Source: Paractinoplanes bogorensis (GTDB lineage: Bacteria > Actinomycetota > Actinomycetes > Mycobacteriales > Micromonosporaceae). Taken from it: a stretch of DNA of 64,000 nt. The notes beneath the pieces are model-generated. The model was not told the origin of the DNA. It made no database searches and saw only the letters and a program-made list of their open reading frames with translations. Location: positions 18,688 through 82,687 of the forward strand of contig NZ_JAHKKG010000023.1 of NCBI RefSeq assembly GCF_018829635.1. Reading direction: 5' to 3'. Of the stretch, positions 1 through 7,028 are shown in pieces. A program made the translations under genes and the position numbers. Each line of letters starts with the position of its first letter. Position 1 is the stretch's first letter.

Positions 1-214
1 TGTCGCGGCTGGTGGCGCCGGCCTTGAGCGACAGCCGCGCCGGGCGGACGCCGATCGCGGCGGCCAGGGCACGCAGGGCGGCTTCGGTGGCACGGCCGTC
101 GACCGGCGGCTCGCGGACCGCGACGACGAGAGCCGGCCCGAACGAACCCTCATGGGCGCCGCCGACGGCCGGACGTGAGGCGCCCGGCTTGACCCGGATC
201 GCGATCGTGGCCAC
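1..214 (-). CDS. DUF167 (YggU/UPF0235) family protein, 3' part missing
   Basis: The visible N-terminal ~71 residues read ATIAIRVKPGASRP...GRATEAALRALA...SLKAGATSRD. The IRVKPGASR strand, the small-chain/GRAN-like turn (here DGRATEA) and the LKxGxTSR motif are the conserved core of the small DUF167/YggU family, usually about 80-110 residues. The gene runs off the left window edge. The GTG start is supported by GAGAGGA about 7 nt upstream, which lies in the last copy of the 36-bp repeat that follows lacI, so this gene probably belongs to the lacI transcript. No biochemical function is established for the family; it is often encoded near cell-division or envelope genes. Confidence 0.75.
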   Translation of the reverse strand, partial: MATIAIRVKPGASRPAVGGAHEGSFGPALVVAVREPPVDGRATEAALRALAAAIGVRPARLSLKAGATSRD

Positions 215-223
215 GCCCTATCC

Positions 224-367
224 TCTCAGGCCGGGGCGGGGCGGGTGGAGTCGCGATCTTCTCAGGCCGGGGCGGGGCGGGTGGAGTCGCGATCTTCTCA
301 GGCCGGGGCGGGGCGGGTGGAGTCGCGATCTTCTCAGGCCGGGGCAGGGCCGGTGGAGTCGCGGACG
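224..367. repeat. 36-bp tandem repeat carrying the end of lacI
   Basis: Four copies start at 224, 260, 296 and 332 with an exact 36-bp period; the first three are nearly identical. Read on the minus strand every copy encodes DSTRPAPA followed by TGA and then GAGAAGATCGC; the innermost copy is the real lacI 3' end (DSTGPAPA, TGA). The array therefore repeats the last codons and stop codon of lacI into the spacer before the DUF167 gene, whose Shine-Dalgarno sequence sits in the outermost copy. There are no unique spacers, so it is not a CRISPR. Confidence 0.9.
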
Positions 368-1365
368 ATCAGGGTGTGGCCGGTGGAACGGCGGCGGGGG
401 CGGGCCGTCGGCGCGCGCAGGGCGAGGGCCAGCGCCATCTTGCCCATGTCGGTCATCGGCAGGCGGATCGTGGTCAGGCTGGGGGCCAGGTCGGCCGCGA
501 CCGAGACGTCGTCGAAGCCGACCACCGACATCCGTTCCGGCACCGGCACCCCGTGGGCCCGCAACGTGGAGAGCGCGCCCATCGCCATGGCGTCGTTGAG
601 CGCGATGATCGCCGTCGTTTCCGGGTGGTCGCGCAGGATCAGTTCGGTCGCGGCCACGCCGCCGTCGCGGGTGAAGTCGGTGTGCACGACCGGCAGGTCC
701 GCCATCGCGAGCCCGGCCTCGGTCATGGCCGCGGCGACGCCGGCCATCCGGTCGACCACCGTGTTCAGGTCGGGGGTGCCGCAGGCGATCGCGATCCGGC
801 GGTGGCCCAGCTCGAGCAGGTGGCGGGTCAGGTCACGGCCGCCGGCATCGTTGTCGGGCAGCACCGCGTCGACGCCGAGCGAGTGCCGGCCGATCACCGC
901 GACCCGGCCCCCGCCGCGTACATAGGCCGAGAGTTCGTCGCGGGCCGCGGTCTCGTGGCGGGTGTCCACGAAACCGGAACCGGCCACGATGATGATCCGT
1001 ACCCGCTGGTTGATCAGATGGCGGATCTGGCGCAGCTCGTGCTCGGGGTCGCGCCCGGAGTGGCAGATCTGCACGAGCAGGCCCTGCTCGTCGGCGACCC
1101 GGATGACGCCCCCGGCGATCTCGGAGAAATACGGGTCGTCGACCTGATGCACGACCAGCCCGACGGTCGAGCTGGCGCCTCCGGCGAGGGTTCGCGCGTA
1201 CGGGTTGGCGACGTACCCCATCTCCTCCGAGATCTGCCGGATGCGGGCCGCGACCTCCTCGCTCACGCCGTCGCGACCGGCCAGCGCCCGCGAGGCGGTG
1301 GCCAGCGAGACGCCGGCACGTTCGGCGATGTCGACGAGGCGGAGCCTCACACCGGGCTTGGGCAT
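334..1365 (-). CDS. LacI family transcriptional regulator
   Basis: 343 residues, the normal length for the family. Residues ~8-55 form the LacI helix-turn-helix and hinge (VDIAERAGVSLATASRAL, then MGYVANPYARTL); residues ~66-330 match the periplasmic-binding-protein-like effector domain (VGLVVHQVDDPYFSEIAGG..., ALNDAMAMGALSTLRAHGV, VVGFDDVSVAADLAPSLTTIR). The gene is divergent from the ABC importer, and a palindrome of LacI type lies in the 173-bp spacer next to the importer start, so a role as local repressor is likely. The same operator core occurs upstream of a pectate lyase at 29.36 kb. Effectors of LacI proteins are usually sugars or nucleosides; the actual ligand cannot be read from sequence. 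The C-terminal tail is part of a tandem repeat. Confidence 0.92.
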   Translation of the reverse strand: MPKPGVRLRLVDIAERAGVSLATASRALAGRDGVSEEVAARIRQISEEMGYVANPYARTLAGGASSTVGLVVHQVDDPYFSEIAGGVIRVADEQGLLVQICHSGRDPEHELRQIRHLINQRVRIIIVAGSGFVDTRHETAARDELSAYVRGGGRVAVIGRHSLGVDAVLPDNDAGGRDLTRHLLELGHRRIAIACGTPDLNTVVDRMAGVAAAMTEAGLAMADLPVVHTDFTRDGGVAATELILRDHPETTAIIALNDAMAMGALSTLRAHGVPVPERMSVVGFDDVSVAADLAPSLTTIRLPMTDMGKMALALALRAPTARPRRRSTGHTLIVRDSTGPAPA

Positions 1366-1459
1366 GAATCAACTCTCCACGAGCCGGAAGCGGGCCGGAT
1401 CAACGGGTCGGATCGTCTCGGCCGGACATCGGGCCGACTGCTAATAAGTTTCCGGGGTG

Positions 1460-1489
1460 TTGCATGTGACGCATCGATCACTTTAGGCT
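1460..1489 (+). promoter_or_regulatory. Putative sigma-70-type promoter of the ABC importer operon
   Basis: TTGCAT (1460-1465) and TAGGCT (1484-1489) are separated by 18 bp, and the LacI-type palindrome begins at the next base, so a bound repressor would cover the transcription start. Visual match only. Confidence 0.4.
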
Positions 1490-1517
1490 ACGTAAGCGCT
1501 TTCGCAAGCGCTTACGT
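1490..1517. promoter_or_regulatory. LacI-type operator upstream of the ABC importer
   Basis: Perfect inverted repeat: ACGTAAGCGCTT (1490-1501), 4-bp spacer TCGC, AAGCGCTTACGT (1506-1517). Each arm also contains the self-complementary AAGCGCTT typical of LacI-family half sites with a central CG. It ends 21 bp before the ATG of the binding-protein gene; AAAGGAG lies in between. The core GTAAGCGCTT recurs as GGTAAGCGCTTACC before the pectate lyase gene. Confidence 0.75.
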
Positions 1518-1538
1518 CCCGGCAAAGGAGCTGCGAGG

Positions 1539-2759
1539 ATGCGTTCACCCGCGAGACGTACAACCTGGGCCGTCGCGCTCAGCGCCATTCTCACCCTCGC
1601 CGCCTGCGGCGGGGGTGGGGACTCCTCTTCCAGTGCAGACGATCCGATTGTCGTCGGCATCTCCCTGCCCCTGACCGGCGACTTCTCCGAGCCCGGAAAG
1701 GGCGTCCAGGAGGGGTACGAGGCCTGGGCCAAGATAACGAACGACAAGGGCGGCCTCCTCGGCGGCCGCAAGATCGAGCTGAAGATCCTCGACGACCAGT
1801 CCAACGCGGACCGGGTCGTCGCCGACTACGAGCAACTCATCGGCAGCGACCAGGTCGACCTGGTCGTCGGCCCGTTCTCGACCCGCCTGGTCGTGCCGTC
1901 GGCCCGGGTCGCGCAGGAGTACGGCATGCTCTTCGTCGAACCCGCTGGCGCGGCCGCCGAGGTGTTCAACCAGGGCTTCAAGAACCTGTTCTACGCGGCC
2001 CCCGCGGTCGCCGACGACCACTACAACCACCTGGCCGAATACCTGCTCGCGCTGCCGGCCGGCCAGAAACCGGCCACTGTGGCGTACGCGGCCATGGACG
2101 ACCCGTTCGCGCAGGGTACGGCGTACGGGCTGAAAAAGAAGTTGGAAGCCGGCGGCGTGAAGACCGTGGTCGACGAGGTCTATCCGCCCAACACGACCGA
2201 CTTCGGCAGCATCGCGGCCAAGATCGCGGCGGCCAAGCCCGACATGGTGGTCGGCGGCTCGCAATATCAGGACGGCGTGAACCTGATCGTGGCCCTGCAA
2301 CAGCTGAACTACCAGCCGAAGCTGGCCGCGTTCTCGACCGCGCCGACGAACCCCGAGTTCGCCAAGGCGATCGGCAACAAGACCGAGGGCATACTGTCGC
2401 CGACCGGGTACAGCCAGGACGCCCCGTACGAAAGCAACAAGGAGTTCGTCGAGAAGTTCACCGCCCAGTTCGGAAAGGCGCCCGAGGAGGATCAGGCCAA
2501 CGGTTACACGACGGGCCAGGTCGTGGCGGCCGCGGTCGAGGCCGCCGGATGCGCCGAACAGGGCGACTGCCAGCAGAAACTGATCGACTGGCTGCACGGC
2601 AATACGGTCGACACCGTGGTCGGCCCGCTGAAGTGGGACGCCACCGGCAAGCCGCAGGGCGCCCACATGATCCAGCAGTGGGTCGGCAACGACATCAAGA
2701 TCGTGCTCCCGGCCGACGCCAAGGAGGCCGACCTGGTCTACCCGAAACCGGCCTGGTGA
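1539..2759 (+). CDS. ABC transporter substrate-binding lipoprotein, branched-chain amino acid (LivK) type
   Basis: 406 residues. The signal peptide ends in a lipobox (LTLAAC, Cys near residue 23) followed by a Gly/Ser linker, so the mature protein should be anchored on the outer face of the membrane. The body is a Peripla_BP_6 fold: IVVGISLPLTGDFSEPGKG at the start, DDQSNADRVVADYEQLI, DLVVGPFSTRLVVPSA, and a long C-terminal lobe ending VYPKPAW. It opens an operon with two HAAT-type permeases and two ATPases (stop and next start overlap by one base). HAAT importers carry amino acids, amides, urea or other small solutes; control by a LacI protein and adjacent carbohydrate-related secreted proteins make a non-amino-acid substrate possible. 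ATG chosen because AAAGGAG precedes it. Confidence 0.9.
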   Translation: MRSPARRTTWAVALSAILTLAACGGGGDSSSSADDPIVVGISLPLTGDFSEPGKGVQEGYEAWAKITNDKGGLLGGRKIELKILDDQSNADRVVADYEQLIGSDQVDLVVGPFSTRLVVPSARVAQEYGMLFVEPAGAAAEVFNQGFKNLFYAAPAVADDHYNHLAEYLLALPAGQKPATVAYAAMDDPFAQGTAYGLKKKLEAGGVKTVVDEVYPPNTTDFGSIAAKIAAAKPDMVVGGSQYQDGVNLIVALQQLNYQPKLAAFSTAPTNPEFAKAIGNKTEGILSPTGYSQDAPYESNKEFVEKFTAQFGKAPEEDQANGYTTGQVVAAAVEAAGCAEQGDCQQKLIDWLHGNTVDTVVGPLKWDATGKPQGAHMIQQWVGNDIKIVLPADAKEADLVYPKPAW

Positions 2760-3634
2760 TGCTCCTCCTCCAGAGCGTCATCCTCGGGCTGCTCCTCGGC
2801 GGGCTGTACGCCCTGCTCGCCGCGGGGCTGACCCTCTACTTCGGCATCATGCGGGTGGTGATGATCGCCCACTCGGCGTTCCTCATCCTGGCCGCGTACC
2901 TGGCCTGGTGGACCAACGACCGCCTCGGCATCGACCCGCTGCTGTCCCTGGTGGTGACCGTGCCGCTGTTCTTCGGCGCCGGCGTGCTGCTGCAGCGAGG
3001 ACTGTTGTCGCGACTGCGCCCGGCGACCCTGACGATGATGTCGGTGCTGATCACGTTCGCGATCGCCCTGATGATCGAAGGCCTTCTCGGGTACGCCTTC
3101 TCGGGCACCCAGCGCCGCATCCAGCTCGGCTACGGCACGGCGAGCTTCGACCTGTTCGGGGCTCGGGTCGCGGTGGTCAAACTGATCGCGTTCGGCTTGG
3201 CCGCGGTCTCGCTGGCCGCGCTGTACCTGCTGATGAAACGCACCCAGTTCGGCTGGGCGCTGCGGGCCACCATCCAGCACCGCGACGCGGCACGCCTGGT
3301 CGGCATCGACACCGAACGTACGGCGGGCTACGGCTTCGGGCTGGGCCTGGCCACCGCCGCGATCGGCGGGACGGCGCTGTCCCTCGACACCACCATCTAC
3401 CCGTCGCTGCACTGGCACTGGATCGGCCCGCTGATGGCGATCATCGTGGTCGGCGGCCTGGGCAGCGTGGCTGGCGCGGCGGCGGCGGCCCTGGTGCTCG
3501 GCCTGGCGCAGAGCCTGCTGCAGATTCCGATGGGCGCTACCTGGGCGCAGACCGTGTTCTATGTGGCGCTGTTCGCGACGCTGGCCGTCCGGCCGCAGGG
3601 ATTCTTCGGAGGCCGCCTTGCCCAACGTTTCTAA
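2759..3634 (+). CDS. livH: HAAT-type ABC transporter permease (LivH-like)
   Basis: 291 residues starting at the ATG in TGATG, one base overlapping the binding-protein stop; further upstream starts in this frame lie inside that gene and are not credible. Hydrophobic throughout, with the LivH signature start (LLLQSVILGLLLGGLYALLAAG), FGIMRVVMIAHSAF, the cytoplasmic coupling segment RTQFGWALRATIQHRDAARLVGI, and the terminal GPLMAIIVVGGLGSVAG. One of two permeases of the importer. Its last codons and stop (CAACGTTTCTAA) are the first bases of a 51-bp repeat that continues into the next gene. Confidence 0.9.
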   Translation: MLLLQSVILGLLLGGLYALLAAGLTLYFGIMRVVMIAHSAFLILAAYLAWWTNDRLGIDPLLSLVVTVPLFFGAGVLLQRGLLSRLRPATLTMMSVLITFAIALMIEGLLGYAFSGTQRRIQLGYGTASFDLFGARVAVVKLIAFGLAAVSLAALYLLMKRTQFGWALRATIQHRDAARLVGIDTERTAGYGFGLGLATAAIGGTALSLDTTIYPSLHWHWIGPLMAIIVVGGLGSVAGAAAAALVLGLAQSLLQIPMGATWAQTVFYVALFATLAVRPQGFFGGRLAQRF

Positions 3635-4979
3635 GCCCGGCGCTTCGGAGGCCGGCAGCGCATCCCCGGGTCCCAACGTTTCTAAGCCCAATGCTTCGGG
3701 GGCCGGCAGCGCATCCCCGGGTCCCAGCGTTTCTGGGCCTGGTGCTTCGGGGGCCGGCAGTGCTTTGCCGGGTTCCAGCGTTTCTGGGCCTGGTGCTTCG
3801 GGGGCCGGCAGTGCTTTGCCGGGTCTCAGCGTTTCTGGGCCTGGTGCTTTGGAGGCCGGCAGTGCACTGCCGGGTCTCGGCGTTTCTAAGCCCAGCCCGG
3901 GTCTCGGCGTTTCTAAGCCTGGCACTCCGGACGCTGGTTCGGCGGGGCCGGGGCGGTGGTTGCCGCTGGGGGCCGGGCTGGTGCTGGTCGTCGCGATCCT
4001 GGTGTTTCCGAGTCTGGCGCCCAATCCGTACATCCTCAGCTCGGGCGTGATCGTCCTCAACTGGGCCGTGCTGGCGACGGCGTGGAACTTTGTCGGCGGG
4101 TTCACCGGCTACATCTCGCTCGGCCACGGCGCTCTGGCCGGGCTCGGCGGCTATGCGACCGGTCTCCTCATCACCAAGGCCGGCATGCCCAGTTTCGGGG
4201 CGCTCATCGTCGCCGCGATCCTGATCGCCGCGCTCGCCGTTCCGATCGGTTTCGCGGCGCTCCGGGTGCGAGGCGCCTCGTTCGTGATCGTTTCGATCGC
4301 TCTGGTGCTCATTCTGTTGCTCGTTTTCCAGAGCTGGTCGTCCGTGACGGGCGGTTCGCGCGGTCTGGTCGTCCCGCGGCCGTTCCCGGGCATGCTGCGG
4401 CCCGAGCATCATCGAGTCTTCTTCTTCCTGTACGGCGGCCTGCTCGTGCTCGCGTTGCTCACCTGGTGGCTGCTCGACCGTTCCCGTTTCGGTATGGGCC
4501 TCAAGGCGATCCGCGAGGACGAGGACAAGGCGGAGTCGCTCGGCACGCCCACGTTCGCCTACAAACTGACCGTCTTCGTGGTGTCCGCGGCGTTCACCGC
4601 CTTGGCCGGCGGTCTCTACGCGCTGTGGTTCGGTGACCTCGACCCGGTGTTCCAGTTCAGCGTGCTGACCGGCTCGTACATCGTGCTCATGGCCCTGCTG
4701 GGCGGCGTGCGCAACCTGTTCGGCCCGGTGCTCGGCGCGATCGTCGTCGGCGTGGCGCTCGAATATTTTAAGGCCGAGTTCGGAAGCTCACCCCTGCACC
4801 TGGTCACCACCGGCCTGCTGCTGGCCCTGGTCGTGATGTTCATGCCGGACGGCGTCATCCCGTCGGTGACCGCGCTCGTCCAGCGGCTGCGCAAACGCGA
4901 ACAGAGCTCCATCCGCGAGGTAACCGCAGCCGACCTGGCCGAGCAGCGAAAGCGCGACCGAGAGGAGGCGAACACATGA
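3618..4979 (+). CDS. livM: HAAT-type ABC transporter permease (LivM-like) with repetitive N-terminal extension
   Basis: 453 residues from a TTG start (GGAGG 6 bases upstream), overlapping livH by 17 bp. Residues ~2-112 are tandem 17-residue repeats of the type NVSKPGASEAGSASPGP, a Ser/Pro/Gly/Ala-rich segment absent from ordinary LivM proteins. The normal permease follows: WLPLGAGLVLVVAILVFPSL, NWAVLATAWNFVGGFTGYISLGHGA, RFGMGLKAIREDEDKAESLG (ATPase coupling loop), ALLGGVRNLFGPVLGAIVVG. A basic/acidic C-terminal tail ends in the ATGA overlap with the next ORF. An internal start after the repeats (no good candidate with a ribosome site was seen) would give a normal-length protein; the frame is open through the repeats, so I annotate the extended form. 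Confidence 0.8.
   Translation: MPNVSKPGASEAGSASPGPNVSKPNASGAGSASPGPSVSGPGASGAGSALPGSSVSGPGASGAGSALPGLSVSGPGALEAGSALPGLGVSKPSPGLGVSKPGTPDAGSAGPGRWLPLGAGLVLVVAILVFPSLAPNPYILSSGVIVLNWAVLATAWNFVGGFTGYISLGHGALAGLGGYATGLLITKAGMPSFGALIVAAILIAALAVPIGFAALRVRGASFVIVSIALVLILLLVFQSWSSVTGGSRGLVVPRPFPGMLRPEHHRVFFFLYGGLLVLALLTWWLLDRSRFGMGLKAIREDEDKAESLGTPTFAYKLTVFVVSAAFTALAGGLYALWFGDLDPVFQFSVLTGSYIVLMALLGGVRNLFGPVLGAIVVGVALEYFKAEFGSSPLHLVTTGLLLALVVMFMPDGVIPSVTALVQRLRKREQSSIREVTAADLAEQRKRDREEANT
3621..3953. repeat. 51-bp tandem repeat across the livH stop and livM N-terminus
   Basis: Five full 51-bp units start at 3621, 3672, 3723, 3774 and 3825, followed by a 27-bp partial unit (3876) and a divergent full unit (3903-3953). 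The first two units begin CCCAACGTTTCTAAGCCC, which contains the last codons and TAA of livH. The period is a multiple of three, so livM stays open and gains about 17 residues per unit. Later units diverge by substitutions that preserve the frame. Confidence 0.92.
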
Positions 4980-5206
4980 CGCTCAACCCAGCACGCGGCC
5001 GCGACTGCGCGATGGTGCGCGTGGCGCGCAGTCCTGCACGCCGTCGCGACCGCGCGATGGTGCGTGGGGCGAGCAGCCCCGCACGTGGTTGTGGCTGCGC
5101 GAAGGTGCGCGTGGCGTGCAGTCCAGCGTGCGGTCGTGGCTGCGCAGAGGTGCGCGTGGCGCCCATTCCGGGACGGTGGCTGGTGCGCGAAGGAGTGGGC
5201 GCATGA
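4976..5206 (+). CDS. Possible 76-residue relay ORF between livM and livG
   Basis: ATG 4976 overlaps the livM stop (ATGA) and is preceded by AGAGGAGG; its TGA at 5204-5206 overlaps the livG ATG (again ATGA). The product is four 15-residue Arg/Ala/Cys-rich repeats encoded by the 45-bp array and resembles no family I know. It starts MTLNPA, close to the MTLTTS start of livG, as if an original livM-livG ATGA junction had been split by insertion of the repeat. It could be translated simply to keep livG coupled, or be an accident. Confidence 0.35.
   Translation: MTLNPARGRDCAMVRVARSPARRRDRAMVRGASSPARGCGCAKVRVACSPACGRGCAEVRVAPIPGRWLVREGVGA
4991..5170. repeat. 45-bp tandem repeat between livM and livG
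   Basis: Exactly four 45-bp units (starts 4991, 5036, 5081, 5126), each of the form GCACG-(C/T)-GG...GCGCG(A/C)(A/T)GGTGCGCGTGGCG, diverged by scattered substitutions. No stop codon occurs in the frame that links livM and livG. Confidence 0.9.
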
Positions 5207-5931
5207 CGTTGACGACGAGCGGGTTGCGTAAGGCGTTCGGTGGGGTCGTGGCGTTGGACGGTGCGGACGTCGAGTTCGTGCCGGGGAAAGTGAACGCGCT
5301 GATCGGGCCCAACGGGAGCGGCAAGACGACGTTCTTCAACTGCGTCACCGGCATGATCAAGCCGGATGCCGGCCGGATCACGTACGGGGGGAAGGATCTC
5401 ACCGGGCGGGCTCCGCACGTGGTGGCGCGGGCCGGAGTGGGTCGCACGTTTCAGCTCTGCCGGGTGTTTCCGCGCATGACGGCGGTCGAGAATGTGCTCG
5501 CCGCGGTCCGGCCGGGTGGGCTGGTGCACGGTTTGCGGAGCGCTCATCGGCGCGCGGAGATCGAGCGTGCGCACGGCTGGCTGACCCGGCTCGGGATCGA
5601 GCATCTGGCCGGGGCGGAAGCGCGCAACATGTCGTGGGGGCAGCAGAAACTGCTCGAACTGGCGGGCGTTCTGATGGCCGAACCGAACACGATTCTGCTC
5701 GACGAACCGGCCGGTGGCGTCAATCCGGCGCTTCTCGACCGGATCGGCACGCTGGTGCGCGACCTGAACGCCGAGGGCCGCACGTTTGTGATCGTCGAGC
5801 ACAACATGGACCTCGTGATGAGCATCAGCGATCACATCGTGGTGTTCGACCGTGGGCGGCCGATCGCCGCCGGGCCGCCGGCCGAGATCCGCGCCGATGA
5901 ACGAGTGCTGGGGGCCTACCTTGGTGTCTGA
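5203..5931 (+). CDS. livG: HAAT-type ABC transporter ATPase (LivG-like)
   Basis: 242 residues. Walker A GPNGSGKT near residue 40, Q-loop (GRTFQLCRVFPRMTAVENV), ABC signature in the variant form NMSWGQQKLLELA, Walker B TILLDEPAGGVNP, H-loop VIVEHNMDLVM. The signature Trp/Gln is within what LivG proteins show. ATG chosen because AAGGAG lies 7 bases upstream and the protein then starts MTLTTSGLRKAFGG; a longer GTG/ATG-initiated form would add repeat-derived sequence. Powers the importer together with LivF. Confidence 0.9.
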   Translation: MTLTTSGLRKAFGGVVALDGADVEFVPGKVNALIGPNGSGKTTFFNCVTGMIKPDAGRITYGGKDLTGRAPHVVARAGVGRTFQLCRVFPRMTAVENVLAAVRPGGLVHGLRSAHRRAEIERAHGWLTRLGIEHLAGAEARNMSWGQQKLLELAGVLMAEPNTILLDEPAGGVNPALLDRIGTLVRDLNAEGRTFVIVEHNMDLVMSISDHIVVFDRGRPIAAGPPAEIRADERVLGAYLGV

Positions 5932-6664
5932 GATCGAGCTCGTCGACGTCCAGGCCGGTTACGGACGGGCGGCCCCGGTGCTGCGCGGATTCAGCGTCGC
6001 CGTCCCGGCCGGCACAGTCGTCTGCCTGGTCGGGCCGAACGGGGCCGGCAAATCCACGGTGCTCAAAGTGGCCGCCGGACTGCTCGCCCCGCGCACCGGC
6101 CGGATCCTGGTCGGCGGTCAGGACATGACCGGCGCCGGGCCACAGAAGATGCTCGCCCAGGGCGTCGCGCTGGTCCTGCAGGGCCACAGCGTCTTCCGTG
6201 AGATGACCGTCGAGGAGAACGTGCTGCTCGGCGGATACACGCTCACCGACAAGAGCAAACGCGCGAGACGCGCAGCTTTCGTCAAGGAACTCTTCCCGGT
6301 GGTGGGGGAGCGCTGGCACTCGCTGGCCGGGCTGCTCTCAGGTGGACAGCAGAAACAGGTCGAGTTCGCGCGTTCACTCATGGTCGATCCGAAGGTCGTG
6401 CTGCTCGACGAACCGTCCATGGGACTCGACCCCAAGGCCACCAGCACCATCTTCGACCAGGTCGTGCGGATGCGCGACGCCGGGACGGCCGTGCTGCTGG
6501 TCGAGCAGAACGCCCGGCGCGCGTTGGAAACCGCCGATCTCGGATGCGTGCTCGATCTGGGGCGCGTGCACATCTCCGGGCCGGCCGCCGATCTGCTGGC
6601 CGACCCCCAGCTCGGCGAGCTCTATCTGGGCGGCCGCCCCGCCGAGAAACCGCCCGTTCCCTGA
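5924..6664 (+). CDS. livF: HAAT-type ABC transporter ATPase (LivF-like)
   Basis: 246 residues from GTG 5924, overlapping the end of livG by 8 bp; this start gives the family-typical MSEIELVDVQAGYG. ATG 5897 would add nine residues. Walker A GPNGAGKS, Q-loop VLQGHSVFREMTVEENV, signature LSGGQQKQVEFARSL, Walker B VVLLDEPSMGLDP, H-loop LLVEQNARRAL. Last gene of the importer operon. No gene for a matching catabolic enzyme follows directly; the next 360 bp are repeats. Confidence 0.9.
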   Translation: MSEIELVDVQAGYGRAAPVLRGFSVAVPAGTVVCLVGPNGAGKSTVLKVAAGLLAPRTGRILVGGQDMTGAGPQKMLAQGVALVLQGHSVFREMTVEENVLLGGYTLTDKSKRARRAAFVKELFPVVGERWHSLAGLLSGGQQKQVEFARSLMVDPKVVLLDEPSMGLDPKATSTIFDQVVRMRDAGTAVLLVEQNARRALETADLGCVLDLGRVHISGPAADLLADPQLGELYLGGRPAEKPPVP

Positions 6665-6667
6665 CCG

Positions 6668-7005
6668 CTTCGCTCACCCGCACGACTCGCTCAAGTTCGC
6701 TCACCCCGCACAACCGTCAGCGGGATCCGTGGCCGGAGCGGGACTCGCACGACTCGCTCAACTTCGCTCACTCGCACGACTCGCTCAAGTTCGTTCAACC
6801 GCACAACTCGCTCAACTTCGCTCATCCAGGCGGCTCACTCAGTCGCTGATCCGCACGACTCGCTCACCCGCACAACTCGCTCAACTTCGCTCACCCGCGC
6901 GACTCGCTCAATCGCTGATCCGCGCGACTCGCTCATCCGGACGACTCGCGCAAACGTGCGGCTCGTTCAGACCGCAACAGCGCAACACGCTCAAGCGCCA
7001 CCTGT
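6668..7005. repeat. Degenerate ~27-bp intergenic repeats after livF
   Basis: The whole livF-to-LamG spacer is made of imperfect copies of CGCACGACTCGCTCAACTT followed by CGCTCACC, roughly nine or ten, some shortened (for example CGCGCGACTCGCTCAATCG). Copies near 6740-6830 are most regular. No hairpin strong enough to call a terminator and no separate gene was seen; a frame stays open through it but only because the repeat lacks stops there. Confidence 0.85.
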
Positions 7006-7028
7006 CACCACCGATGAGAGGTGTTCAC

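Noticed and set aside
224..367. Regular direct repeats considered as a CRISPR array
   Set aside because: Pure tandem repeats without spacers and overlapping a coding end; the other arrays (3.6, 5.0, 12.8, 63.1, 63.9 kb) fail for the same reason.
6342..7028. Upstream extension of the LamG protein through the repeat region
   Set aside because: A signal peptide starts at 7029 with its own ribosome site; the upstream frame overlaps livF and repeats.
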